Positions 8,708 through 17,679 of a stretch of DNA of 64,000 bases are shown here, in pieces (the stretch's first letter is position 1; each line of letters opens with the position of its first letter). The stretch comes from Hyphomicrobiales bacterium (GTDB taxonomy: Bacteria; Pseudomonadota; Alphaproteobacteria; Rhizobiales; JAJFHR01). A program made the position numbers and the translations under genes. Below the pieces are notes generated by a model, which saw nothing but the letters and a program-made list of their open reading frames with translations, did no database searches and was not told where the DNA came from. The stretch spans positions 1 to 64,000 of the forward strand of contig JAJFHS010000049.1 of NCBI GenBank assembly GCA_021775475.1, written 5' to 3'.

Positions 8708-9907
8708 ATGGCCGATGACGACGTAGATCAGGATGCTCTTGCCGCCGAATGGGGGGCGGAGGGCGAAGATGAAGGCGAAGGCGAAGGCGGGGCCTCTGAT
8801 GCCAATCCGAACCTTGACGATGATGTAGCCGCTCAATGGGCGGCGATGATTGATGAGGGCGAAGAAGAAGAAATCGCAATCGAGCGCGGTGGTGCTGAAC
8901 GTATTCTCAACCAGGAAGAGATTGACGGCCTGCTCGGCTTCCAGCTTGATAATGATCGTGAAGGCGACATCAGCGGTATTCGGGCAATCATCGAATCCGG
9001 CCTTATTTCCTATGAACGCCTGCCGATGCTTGAAATCGTCTTTGACCGCCTGGTGCGGTTGATGACGACAAGCCTGCGCAATTTCACCTCTGACAATGTC
9101 GAGGTCTCGCTCGACAGTATTTCATCCATCCGCTTTGGCGATTATCTCAACTCCATACCCCTGCCGGCAATCCTGTCGGTATTCAAGGTTGAGGAGTGGG
9201 ACAATTACGGATTGTTCACTGTCAACTCCAGTCTGATTTATTCGATTGTTGACGTGTTGCTGGGAGGTCGCCGCAGCGCCAATACCATGCGCGCTGAAGG
9301 CAGGCCTTATACGACGATTGAAAGCGCTCTGGTCGAACAACTTATCGAGGTCGCCCTGGATGATGTGAGAGCCGCCTTTGAACCGCTGGCCCCGGTAACA
9401 TTTTCTCTTGACCGGCTGGAAACCAACCCTCGTTTTGCGGTGATTTCGCGGCCTGAGAATGCTTCGATACTGGTCAAGCTCCGCATCGATATGGAGGACC
9501 GTGGCGGTCGCATTGAACTGGTCTTGCCTTACGCGACACTTGAACCCATCCGCGAATTGCTGGTGCAGATGTTCGTCGGCGAAAAATTCGGTCAGGACAC
9601 GATCTGGGAAGGGCATCTGGCCACCGAACTGTGGTCGACCCAGGTTGCCATAGATGCGGTTTTGGATGAACGCGAAATTTCACTCAGCGACGTGATGAGC
9701 CTGGAAGTTGGTCAGACATTGATGCTGAATGCGACGCCCGATTCCAAGATAGATTTACGCTGTGGTGATGTCTCTCTGGCCAACGGCAAGATGGGCCGGG
9801 TCGGCGACAACATTTCGGTCCGGGTTGAAAAAGGACTGACAGACCGGGTTCGACAGCTGGCCGCCGCCCAGATGTCAAAATCACAAGCGATGGAAAAAAC
9901 AGTATGA
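8708..9907 (+). CDS. fliM: Flagellar switch protein FliM with acidic N-terminal extension
   Basis: C-ring component that binds CheY-P and sets rotation. The CheY-binding helix (NQEEIDGLLGF) usually sits near the N-terminus of FliM. Here it starts at about residue 70, after an acidic stretch holding two related copies of an A-A-x-W motif (DALAAEWGA and DVAAQWAAMID). The FliM middle domain (RLPMLEIVFDRLVRLMTTSL) and the C-terminal SpoA domain (LEVGQTLMLNATPDSKIDLR) follow. The stop overlaps the next gene by ATGA. Confidence 0.95.
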   Translation: MADDDVDQDALAAEWGAEGEDEGEGEGGASDANPNLDDDVAAQWAAMIDEGEEEEIAIERGGAERILNQEEIDGLLGFQLDNDREGDISGIRAIIESGLISYERLPMLEIVFDRLVRLMTTSLRNFTSDNVEVSLDSISSIRFGDYLNSIPLPAILSVFKVEEWDNYGLFTVNSSLIYSIVDVLLGGRRSANTMRAEGRPYTTIESALVEQLIEVALDDVRAAFEPLAPVTFSLDRLETNPRFAVISRPENASILVKLRIDMEDRGGRIELVLPYATLEPIRELLVQMFVGEKFGQDTIWEGHLATELWSTQVAIDAVLDEREISLSDVMSLEVGQTLMLNATPDSKIDLRCGDVSLANGKMGRVGDNISVRVEKGLTDRVRQLAAAQMSKSQAMEKTV

Positions 9908-10257
9908 CCACACTTGTTATCGAAGGATTGTTGATATTTCTGCTCGTAATTACAATCGGGTACTGTTTTGTTCTTGACCAAAGACTGAAGGTGTTGCGAT
10001 CAGGACAGGCTGATCTGCGCAAGGTGATCCTTGATCTTTCCCAAACCACTCAAATCGCTCAGGATGCTGTTTCAGGTCTTAAGGCAACGGCCGATGATGT
10101 TGATAGAAGGCTGTCTGCAAAACTTGATGAAGCCCGTGCATTAACCGGGCAACTGGAACATACGCCCGCCCCCAGCCAGGTTCCAGCTGTGCAGAAATTA
10201 CCCCGCGCAGCTCAGACTCCGGCGGGTAGTTCCATCTTTTTGCACAAAACCGGATAG
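9904..10257 (+). CDS. DUF6468 flagellar-cluster membrane protein
   Basis: A 117-residue protein with one N-terminal membrane helix (residues 4-24) followed by a coiled-coil (LDQRLKVLRSGQADLRKVIL, then SQTTQIAQDAVSGLKATADD). This layout, between fliM and a MotE-type gene, is that of DUF6468, an alphaproteobacterial family of unknown function. The start overlaps the fliM stop by four bases. Confidence 0.7.
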   Translation: MTTLVIEGLLIFLLVITIGYCFVLDQRLKVLRSGQADLRKVILDLSQTTQIAQDAVSGLKATADDVDRRLSAKLDEARALTGQLEHTPAPSQVPAVQKLPRAAQTPAGSSIFLHKTG

Positions 10258-10278
10258 ATCGGGAAGGGTGATTAAATT

Positions 10279-10986
10279 ATGAACCAGCGTTTTAGGCTTT
10301 TCCCCATTGTTATTGTGACGGCTCTTGGTGTTCTTGGTTTTAAGGTGGCCGATTTTTTACGCAATGACACTGTTTCCCTGTCATCGATTAATGTGGCATT
10401 TGCGCAAGAAAAACCCACCGAAAAACCCCCTGAGAGCGGTGCCGCACCAGCGGAGATGAAAAAAGGCGGCGACATGGCCGAAAAAGAAAAAAAGGAAAAA
10501 GTCGACGCCCCTCAAGAACAGGTGGTTACCAACCTGTCTCAATCAGAAGTGGCCTTGCTGGAATCCTTGTCCAAGCGCCGTAAGGAGCTCGATCAGCGCG
10601 AGAAAAAACTCGATTTGCAGATGAACCTGCTACAAGCGGCTGAAAAGCGCATAGATGGAAAAATCAGCACATTGAAAAAAATCAGAGACGAGATTGAGCA
10701 GCAAAATGCACAGCAAAAAAAGCTTCAGGAAGGCAAGTTTAAAAAACTGGTTTCGATATATGAGGGAATGAAACCCAAAGAAGCTGCACGTATTTTAAGC
10801 CGCCTCGACGCCAGCGTGGTTTTACAGGTTGCCGAACGCATCGCACCACGAAAAATGTCGGCGATCCTGGCCAAGATGGATGCTGATGCAGCGGAGCGGT
10901 TGACTGTTCAACTGGCCGCCAAAGCTGTAGACGAAAGCAACCCGGCAAAAGAGCTGCCGCAAATTGGTAACGATACTCAAGGGTGA
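10279..10986 (+). CDS. motE: MotE-family flagellar protein (MgtE N-like domain)
   Basis: A 235-residue protein with an N-terminal signal or anchor (residues 8-25), a long charged coiled-coil (about 80-155), and a C-terminal MgtE intracellular N-like domain (KLVSIYEGMKPKEAARILSR, VVLQVAERIAPRKMSAILAK). In rhizobia MotE is a periplasmic chaperone that stabilises MotC. No motB or motC is in the window, so the MotE role is inferred from family and operon. It lies 21 bases after the DUF6468 gene. Confidence 0.7.
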   Translation: MNQRFRLFPIVIVTALGVLGFKVADFLRNDTVSLSSINVAFAQEKPTEKPPESGAAPAEMKKGGDMAEKEKKEKVDAPQEQVVTNLSQSEVALLESLSKRRKELDQREKKLDLQMNLLQAAEKRIDGKISTLKKIRDEIEQQNAQQKKLQEGKFKKLVSIYEGMKPKEAARILSRLDASVVLQVAERIAPRKMSAILAKMDADAAERLTVQLAAKAVDESNPAKELPQIGNDTQG

Positions 10987-11049
10987 TTGACCGCAGTTGC
11001 GCGATTTAATCGGGTATTAACTGTGCCTGCGCTATCTTGAGAGACCGTA

Positions 11050-14000
11050 TTGTGCGGTGTGTTCTCAAGGCGATTATGGCGGTTGTGTCACGTGAATTGG
11101 TTATCGGGATTTTTTCTGCATAGTCTGGAAGTTTGCGAAAAGCAGTTTCGAGCTGCCTGGCGACACTGGCTGGCAGCATTCCACGTCATTCCAAAAGGCC
11201 TGTTGGTGCTTTTGACGTTGACCTTTATCCATCTTTCATCAATTCCCGCTCAGGCGCAGATTACCGCGCAGGTTTCCGCCATAGACGATAATGGCTATGG
11301 TCGTATCGTCTTTCGGTTCGCCAAACTTCCGCCTTATCGTGCCAGAATTTCCGATGGGGTGCTCATTATCTCATTTGAAGAAGCAATAAGCCTGAAGTTG
11401 GACCAGTTCATGGTGCCGCTGAAAGATTACTTTACCATTGGACGCATCGATCCTGATGGCAAGTCAATCCGTTTTGCACTGTCAAGAGATCTCAGACTGA
11501 ATACCATCGAAGCCGGTGATCGATTGTTCATCGATATTCTGCCCGAGCCTTGGGTCGGTCTGCTTCCCGGACTTCCACAAAAAATTATCGATGAAATTTC
11601 TGCCAAAAACCGTAAAGATGATGAAGAAAAGCGCAAGCTGGCACGGATTGAGGCTTTTAAAAATTCAAAGAATATTCTCAAAATCAGAGTTGGGGAATAT
11701 CCGACATTCAGCCGCCTGGTATTTGACTGGGACAAAAAAGTTGGCGTCAAGGTCAGCCGCAATGGCAAGGTTCTCAACATCCAGTTTGACAAGTTGATCA
11801 GAACCGACGTCACACGATTGAAGGTTGATCCGCCAAAATTTGTTACCGGTGCCAAATCAAAACTGACCGACAATGGCCTTGTTGTCGATATCATGCTGCG
11901 TGAAGATACCAACATCCGCGCTTTCCGCGAAGGTGTGACGTATGTTGTTGATGTAACAAGTTCTCTGAGTGCTGAAGAAGAAAAGGAATACGAGCAGCCC
12001 CCGGTTATCCTTGTGCCAGATGACACTAACGATCCTTCTGCAGCCAATGTGGATGCGCGCAAGGAGGTTGTGGAGTTTAACGCAGCCCTGTCAACAAAAG
12101 TGGCACCAGAACCGGCCACTCCCAAGCCAGCCTCTGTAAAGTCGGCGCCGGTTGAAAAAAAACCTGTGAAAAAACCTTCACCTGCAGTGCTGGTTAAAAA
12201 GCCGGACACCGATCAGGTGAAAGATCCGCAGATGGTGGTGAGCAAGGTGTCAAAAACCGGTGGCAAGTCCGTGGCCATGAAGGCTTCGGGATCACAAATG
12301 GGGTCTGAAAAATCCGAAACAGGGCCAGCCCAATCGCTGAACGAACAACCCGCTGAAAAAATCTCCTCGATCGAAAAAAACACCGCCTCAGTCGTTAAGG
12401 AAAATGGCAAAACGATCAAAGTTGAAGCCGAGATGGTCGCTGGGAATTTACGTTTGAGTTTTCCATTCACACAAGATGTGCCCGCCGCAGTCTTTCAGCG
12501 CGGCGAAAGCCTGTGGGTGATTTTTGATACCAGCAGCAAACTCGATATGAGTGCGCTCGATGACGGGCAAAACAAATTTGACCGCATCTCTGGCTATAAC
12601 ATCATCCCGACAAAAGACACGGTTGCCCTGTTGCTGAAGTTGAGCCGCCCCTCTTTGGCCAGCGTTGCCAGGCAGGATACCCGATGGTTGTTGAGTGTTG
12701 GGGATTTTATCGCAAGCCCGGTCAAACCTGTTTCTCTGGTGTCTGGAAACCGCTCTGACGGCCGCACCAAAATTACCTTAAATCTCAAAAAACCCGCCCG
12801 CCTGCATCAGTTTAAAGACCCTGAAGTTGGTGATCAATTAGCGGTTGTAACAGCAGTAGGATTGCCACAGGGGGTAGTCAGGGTTCAAAAATTTGTTGAG
12901 TTTTCAACAATCATCACCGCTCAGGGCATCGCCGTTAAGCCTTCAATTGATGATTTGAAAATCAATTTGAATTCCGACAACGTGGTGATTACCCGTGATG
13001 AAGGTTTGATGTTGTCTCGTGTCGACGGGGCCTCAGCCAACCGGGTTGCCCAAAAGATAGTCGATATCTCGCTCTCCGGCAACGTAGACTTTGCCAAATG
13101 GGCACAAGGCGGGCGCCTCCGGTTTGGTAACCGGCGCGCGCAACTGGAACGCGATATCGCTTCGAAATCCGAATTGAAATACACTCTGGCCTCACGCTTG
13201 GAGCTGGCCCAGCTTTATGTAGGCAATCAGCTTGGTGCCGAAGCTCTGGGCACTTTGGAAATTCTAAAAAGGATCAATCCAAAAATCGAAAACGATCCCA
13301 AGTACCATGCATTGCGCGGTGTTGCCAATCTGATGATGTATCGCCTTAAGGCGGCGAGATTTGATTTGGCATCACAGGGTCTGGCGCACGATAATGAAAC
13401 TAAACTGTGGCTTGGACTGCTCGAAGTTGCCGAGGGTAACTGGGAGCAGGCGCGTAAGAGTTTTTTCAGTGGGGAAAGCTCGATGAAAGATTTTCCCGAT
13501 GAGATAAAAGCTTTGTTCAGGATCAGTGCGGCGCGCGCAAACATCGAATCAAACGATACATCAGGCGCACGTTACCAACTCGCCGCCATGCCAAAAACCA
13601 ATCTGGAGCGAAAGTATATTGCTGAAGCAGCATTTTTGAATGGCCGGATCCTTGAATTACAAGCCCGCAATGATGAGGCCCTTGATTATTATAATGAAGC
13701 CTTGAGCTATGGGGACCGGAAAGTTGAATCCGAAACGTCCTTTTACAAAACCATGCTCAGATTTCGCCTGAGTTACATTAAATCCGATGTTGCACTTGAG
13801 CAGCTTGAATCACAATTGATTGCCTGGCGCGGTGACGAGATTGAGTTGAAAGTCATGCGCGAACTGGCCAAGCTTTACGTTGCCCGTAAACGATACCGGC
13901 GCGGGCTTGAGACCATGCGCACGGCGGTCACGTATTACCGCGACAAAAAAATTGGCCGGCTTATCCAGGATGATATGGCTGCCTTGTTTAACAGGATTTT

Positions 14001-14802
14001 TCTGGGAGAAAAAATCAAGAGCCTGTCACCGCTCCAGACATTGAGCCTGTTTTATGATTTTCGCGAACTGACCCCGATCGGTCGGCTTGGTGACGAAATG
14101 ATCCGCAGATTGTCAGACACACTTATATCAGTTGACCTGTTGGATCAGGCCGCTGAAATCTTGTCGCATCAGGTTGAAAAACGCCTCAAAGGTGCCGCAC
14201 GCGCACAAGTGGCCACCAGGCTTGCCCTGGTTGAATTGCTAAGACGCCAACCGCAAAAAGCCCTCACAATCATAAGACGTACACGTCAGGCGGTTTTGCC
14301 CAAAACCGTGGTCCGGCGAAGAGCTCTTCTGGAAGCCCGCGCACTGGCCGAATTAAACCGGTATGATCTGGCGTTAAGTGTTTTGGTGAATTTAAAAGGC
14401 AAAGATGTAGAACGCGCACGCGCGGCAGTTCTGTGGCGAAGCAAACGCTGGCAAAACGCTGGCGAAGCCTATGAACGGTATCTGGGCGATGTCTGGAAAG
14501 GGGCCACCGAATTAACTGATGTTCAAAGGATTAATGTCCTGCGTGCGGCAATCTCATATACGCTTGCCGAAGACATGTTGGGGACCAAGCGGCTGGCGAC
14601 AAAATTCAACACCAAAATGGCAAAGTCTGTAGATGCTCAAACTTTCAAGGTCATCACCGCATCGAACAGAGGGCTTGAGGCGGAGTTTCGTAACATAGCC
14701 ACGAAAATTGCCGCAATCGACACGTTGAAGAGTTTCCTGGAGGAATTTCGCAAGGCTGAATTGTCTTTGCCAAGTGACGTGGCTCTGGCACCTCAGAGTT
14801 GA
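11050..14802 (+). CDS. Large TPR-containing secreted protein of the flagellar cluster
   Basis: A 1250-residue protein that I cannot name. A signal or anchor lies near residues 45-70 (LLVLLTLTFIHLSSIPAQAQ). Then come beta-rich repeats of one kind (YGRIVFRFAKLPPYRARISD; YPTFSRLVFDWDKKVGVKVS; LRLSFPFTQDVPAAVFQRGE), a Lys/Pro/Ser-rich linker (about 335-460), and a helical C-terminal half with TPR-like hairpins (about 700-1200). No ATG lies near the start. The frame opens with TTG at 11050, and GTG at 11092 is an alternative. It closes the fliL-fliM operon, and comparable large TPR proteins sit there in related genomes, suggesting an envelope role in motility. Confidence 0.75.
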   Translation: MCGVFSRRLWRLCHVNWLSGFFLHSLEVCEKQFRAAWRHWLAAFHVIPKGLLVLLTLTFIHLSSIPAQAQITAQVSAIDDNGYGRIVFRFAKLPPYRARISDGVLIISFEEAISLKLDQFMVPLKDYFTIGRIDPDGKSIRFALSRDLRLNTIEAGDRLFIDILPEPWVGLLPGLPQKIIDEISAKNRKDDEEKRKLARIEAFKNSKNILKIRVGEYPTFSRLVFDWDKKVGVKVSRNGKVLNIQFDKLIRTDVTRLKVDPPKFVTGAKSKLTDNGLVVDIMLREDTNIRAFREGVTYVVDVTSSLSAEEEKEYEQPPVILVPDDTNDPSAANVDARKEVVEFNAALSTKVAPEPATPKPASVKSAPVEKKPVKKPSPAVLVKKPDTDQVKDPQMVVSKVSKTGGKSVAMKASGSQMGSEKSETGPAQSLNEQPAEKISSIEKNTASVVKENGKTIKVEAEMVAGNLRLSFPFTQDVPAAVFQRGESLWVIFDTSSKLDMSALDDGQNKFDRISGYNIIPTKDTVALLLKLSRPSLASVARQDTRWLLSVGDFIASPVKPVSLVSGNRSDGRTKITLNLKKPARLHQFKDPEVGDQLAVVTAVGLPQGVVRVQKFVEFSTIITAQGIAVKPSIDDLKINLNSDNVVITRDEGLMLSRVDGASANRVAQKIVDISLSGNVDFAKWAQGGRLRFGNRRAQLERDIASKSELKYTLASRLELAQLYVGNQLGAEALGTLEILKRINPKIENDPKYHALRGVANLMMYRLKAARFDLASQGLAHDNETKLWLGLLEVAEGNWEQARKSFFSGESSMKDFPDEIKALFRISAARANIESNDTSGARYQLAAMPKTNLERKYIAEAAFLNGRILELQARNDEALDYYNEALSYGDRKVESETSFYKTMLRFRLSYIKSDVALEQLESQLIAWRGDEIELKVMRELAKLYVARKRYRRGLETMRTAVTYYRDKKIGRLIQDDMAALFNRIFLGEKIKSLSPLQTLSLFYDFRELTPIGRLGDEMIRRLSDTLISVDLLDQAAEILSHQVEKRLKGAARAQVATRLALVELLRRQPQKALTIIRRTRQAVLPKTVVRRRALLEARALAELNRYDLALSVLVNLKGKDVERARAAVLWRSKRWQNAGEAYERYLGDVWKGATELTDVQRINVLRAAISYTLAEDMLGTKRLATKFNTKMAKSVDAQTFKVITASNRGLEAEFRNIATKIAAIDTLKSFLEEFRKAELSLPSDVALAPQS

Positions 14803-14814
14803 GTTTTGCTCTGT

Positions 14815-15014
14815 AAGTGGCGCTCAAGCGGCGCGCAGCCTGCAGGCCCCTTGGGCCTTAGTCCTCCCTGCGGTCGTCCGGTGCCACACCGACAGATTTT
14901 CGATTGTCATCAGGTCGATCACACACCAGGTTTCCCGCATGACACCGGGACGAGCGCAGCGTTGGACTAACGAGCGACTGCGAGTGCAGGCCGCGCGCCG
15001 CTTGAGCGCTACTT
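14815..15014. repeat. 200-bp imperfect inverted repeat (long hairpin)
   Basis: Left arm 14815-14844 and right arm 14985-15014 are reverse complements at 28 of 30 positions (core gcgctcaagcggcgcgc). Further inward, ttagtcc at 14858-14864 pairs with ggactaa at 14963-14969, and cgtcc/ggtg near 14875-14883 pairs with its complement near 14944-14951. The whole interval could fold into one long imperfect hairpin. It fills the gap between the convergent TPR gene and fliP and touches the fliP stop codon. Confidence 0.75.
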
Positions 15015-15781
15015 TAAGTCCCGAAACTCTTGATCAGGCTTCCCGCCACCATGTACCATCCATCTACCAGGACGAAGAAAATCAGCTTGAACGGTAGTGA
15101 TATGATGATCGGCGGCAGCATCAACATGCCCATCGACATCAGCACAGACGAGACCACAAGGTCGATGATAATGAAGGGGACAAACAGCAGAAATCCTATT
15201 TCAAAAGCCCGCCTGAGCTCACTTATCATAAAGGCCGGTGTGAGCACATGCAGAGGAACATCTTCTGCATTTTCCGGTTTTTCAATTTTTGAGAGATCGA
15301 TAAACAACTGCAGGTCTTTTTCGCGAACGTGTTTCATCATGAACGCCTGAAACGGTTTGACTGCCAGGGGAAAGGCTTCTTGTAATTCAATTTTCTCCTC
15401 AATCAGCGGCAGGATACCGTCGCGATAAGATTGCTCCAGCACCGGCGCCATAACGAAGGCTGTGAGAAACAGGGCCAGTGAAATTATCACGGAATTTGGC
15501 GGTGACTGTTGAATACCAATGGCTGTTCGCAGCAATGACAGCACCACGACAATGCGGGTAAACGATGTCACCATCACCAGAATTGACGGTGCCAGAGACA
15601 GGATTGTAATCAGCGCGATGAGCTGGAACGCGCGCTGGGTAAGGCCCGTTCCCTCGGCAAAATCTATGGTAAGTTCCTGCGCACTCAAAGGCTGGCTGAA
15701 ATACAGAAAGAAGCCGGTAATCAGGAAAAGAGGAAAAAATTTACGCAGGGTATTAAAGGTAAAAACCCCGGCTTTGATCAC
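15014..15781 (-). CDS. fliP: Flagellar export apparatus protein FliP
   Basis: Core of the type III export gate. The 255 residues contain a cleavable signal region, then the FliP signature: SLAPSILVMVTSFTRIVVVL, LRTAIGIQQSPPNSVIISLA, FMMKHVREKDLQLFIDLSKI, and LTPAFMISELRRAFEIGFLL, with VDGWYMVAGSLIKSF at the end. The start overlaps the fliO stop by ATGA. The stop lies inside the right arm of the long inverted repeat. Confidence 0.96.
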   Translation of the reverse strand: MIKAGVFTFNTLRKFFPLFLITGFFLYFSQPLSAQELTIDFAEGTGLTQRAFQLIALITILSLAPSILVMVTSFTRIVVVLSLLRTAIGIQQSPPNSVIISLALFLTAFVMAPVLEQSYRDGILPLIEEKIELQEAFPLAVKPFQAFMMKHVREKDLQLFIDLSKIEKPENAEDVPLHVLTPAFMISELRRAFEIGFLLFVPFIIIDLVVSSVLMSMGMLMLPPIIISLPFKLIFFVLVDGWYMVAGSLIKSFGT

Positions 15782-16530
15782 TTTTCGTCTCCGGGTCGAA
15801 TTTCTGCAAAAGACTGGGCTGTCGCATCTTCCGTACCAACGCCCTCTTCGCCATTCAACTGTCCGGCATCAGAATGTGCGGGCGCAACAGGGCGCGGCCT
15901 GGTTTCTGGACCGCGTCGCCCCGGGCCTGGTGGCAGTGTGGAGGGCCGTGGGCGCGGAGCCGGTTTTGCCAGGGCCTGCACGGCGGTATTACGCGGTGGT
16001 TCCCTGTAGGGCGCTGGTTGACGTGCTTGGGGCACAGGCTCGGTGGGTTCCTGCGTTGAGATTGCTCGCGGAGGTGGCGGCGGTGCTGTTTGCACCGCTG
16101 CGTGAGCGGGTGCCGGTGCTGTGTGCACTGCCGCCTGAACGGGGGCCGGGGTTGTTTGCACTGCTGTCTGAACGGGTGCCGGGGTTTCAGCAATCCGGTC
16201 TCCAGCTTCAGAAAATCCGTGGTTGTTGACGGCTGAACCGGGATTGTTAATGCTGGCGGCGATCACAAGGTCATTTGTGTCTCCCAGCAAAATGAGGTGT
16301 TCGACGTCATCGCAACTAACCAGCGTCAATGTGCGTTGGGAATCGAGCATAATACTTTCCCCAACTTTCAAACGCCCGCCATCGCGCCCGCGTTTGCGTA
16401 CCTTCGTGGAAATTTTCCTTAGCACCCAACCTACTAAAAGAATCAATATCAGAACAAAGATCAGGGCTGCCACATATTTGGCACCATCGGGAATATCACC
16501 AACAAAATCAAAAATTTTCGTAAAATCCAT
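15778..16530 (-). CDS. fliO: FliO-type flagellar biosynthesis protein with Pro/Ala-rich tail
   Basis: Membrane scaffold that assists FliP assembly. One membrane helix (residues 19-37, ending VGWVLRKI) precedes a small FliO domain (GGRLKVGESIMLDSQRTLTL, then DDVEHLILLGDTNDLVIAA). After about residue 110 the protein is low-complexity Pro/Ala/Gln/Arg, including three 11-residue repeats. Translationally coupled to fliP. Confidence 0.8.
   Translation of the reverse strand: MDFTKIFDFVGDIPDGAKYVAALIFVLILILLVGWVLRKISTKVRKRGRDGGRLKVGESIMLDSQRTLTLVSCDDVEHLILLGDTNDLVIAASINNPGSAVNNHGFSEAGDRIAETPAPVQTAVQTTPAPVQAAVHTAPAPAHAAVQTAPPPPPRAISTQEPTEPVPQARQPAPYREPPRNTAVQALAKPAPRPRPSTLPPGPGRRGPETRPRPVAPAHSDAGQLNGEEGVGTEDATAQSFAEIRPGDEK
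16087..16185 (-). repeat. Three 33-bp tandem repeats inside fliO
   Basis: Encodes TPAPVQTAVQT, TPAPVQAAVHT and APAPAHAAVQT in succession (FliO residues 116-148), then a run of prolines. Copy number may vary between strains by slippage. Confidence 0.7.
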
Positions 16531-16595
16531 AGTTTAACTGCTCCAAACTGGCGTCAAATTAATCACTCAATAGGCATTTATTGCCGGGAACATGG

Positions 16596-16673
16596 TCAAC
16601 AATATGTTAACGCCCCAGTAATTCCGCCGAATCCAAGGTTGACAAAATCTTACCACAGTTAAGATAGTTTTAA
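16596..16673. promoter_or_regulatory. CtrA-type boxes between fliO and flgB
   Basis: An exact TTAA-N7-TTAA followed by C lies at 16659-16673, about 115 bases before flgB. A one-mismatch copy (TCAA-N7-TTAA) lies at 16596-16610, about 66 bases before the divergent fliO. The pair fits cell-cycle control of both operons. This is inferred from motif and position. Confidence 0.55.
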
Positions 16674-16787
16674 CCATAACCATCGAAACTTAATAACACG
16701 CAGGATAGCGGAGCCATCGAGGCGATGTTCGAAGCCCAGAACGGGAGGTTTGAATTTTCGCGATGAAGTTAAGAGAAAGCGCCACTT

Positions 16788-17210
16788 ATGGCCTTTTCCG
16801 ATATCCCGATACTCAGCACATTAAAGAGTAAGCTAAAGTGGCATCAGGCCCGCCAGACTGTGCTGGCCCAGAACATTGCCAATGCAAATACGCCGAATTA
16901 TCAGCCGCGCGATCTCAAACGTGTGGATTTTTCGACACTGATACCCGGAAACTCCTCTGGTTCAATGGGCATTACAGCAATGAAAACCAACGCCGGGCAC
17001 CTCAGCATGGCAAATTTTTCAATCGGTGGCGATGTCAATGGTTTCAAGGCTGAAAAATCGGCCGACTGGGAAATTACCCCAAATGGCAATGCAGTGTCAC
17101 TTGAAGATCAGATGATCAAGGTGACTGAAAACCAGATGGAATATCAGGCTGCAACCACTTTGTATTCCAGATCGCTGGGACTGTTACGTCTCGCCGTGGG
17201 TAAAAACTAG
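16788..17210 (+). CDS. flgB: Flagellar proximal-rod protein FlgB
   Basis: Rod subunit nearest the export gate. It shows the rod signature LKWHQARQTVLAQNIANANT followed by PNYQPRDLKRVDF, and a C-terminal ENQMEYQAATTLYSRSLGLL. 140 residues is standard. First gene of flgB-flgC-fliE-fliQ-fliR-flhB, behind CtrA-type boxes. A second ATG 25 bases upstream is out of frame. Confidence 0.93.
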   Translation: MAFSDIPILSTLKSKLKWHQARQTVLAQNIANANTPNYQPRDLKRVDFSTLIPGNSSGSMGITAMKTNAGHLSMANFSIGGDVNGFKAEKSADWEITPNGNAVSLEDQMIKVTENQMEYQAATTLYSRSLGLLRLAVGKN

Positions 17211-17253
17211 ATTTGAAGAGTTTATTTATTAACGCAGAAGTCGGGGTTAAATT

Positions 17254-17664
17254 ATGGAATTGATTGGATCAATTAAAATTGCAGCATCCGGGTTGCGGGC
17301 ACAAACCGGACGGATGCGTATCATTGCAGAAAATCTGGCGAACGCTGATTCCACTGCCAGCACCAAAGGTGGCGATCCTTATCGCCGCCGTATCCCTTCT
17401 TTCCAATCTGTTTTCGATAAAGAAGTTGGTGGTCTTGTGGTCCAGCAGGGTCGGGTCAAGCTCGATCAGACACCTTTTACCCTGAGTTATAAGCCAGGCC
17501 ACCCCGGTGCCAATGAAGCTGGCTACGTCAAGGAGCCCAATGTTAACTCACTTGTAGAACTCACCGATATGCGTCAGGCGCAACGGGGCTACGAATCAAA
17601 TTTGAATTTAATCAAAGCCTCACGGCGCATGTTGTCCGCCACCATTGAAATTTTACGGGCATAA
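17254..17664 (+). CDS. flgC: Flagellar proximal-rod protein FlgC
   Basis: Rod subunit of 136 residues. It begins MELIGSIKIAASGLRAQTGR, then MRIIAENLANADSTASTKGG, and ends with EPNVNSLVELTDMRQAQRGY and KASRRMLSATIEILR. It lies 43 bases after flgB and 15 before fliE. Confidence 0.94.
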   Translation: MELIGSIKIAASGLRAQTGRMRIIAENLANADSTASTKGGDPYRRRIPSFQSVFDKEVGGLVVQQGRVKLDQTPFTLSYKPGHPGANEAGYVKEPNVNSLVELTDMRQAQRGYESNLNLIKASRRMLSATIEILRA

Positions 17665-17679
17665 CTGAAAGTTTAAGCC

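Noticed and set aside
11427-12209. 260-codon minus-strand ORF
   Set aside because: Lies wholly antisense inside the TPR gene and is Ser/Arg/Leu-rich, as shadow frames usually are.
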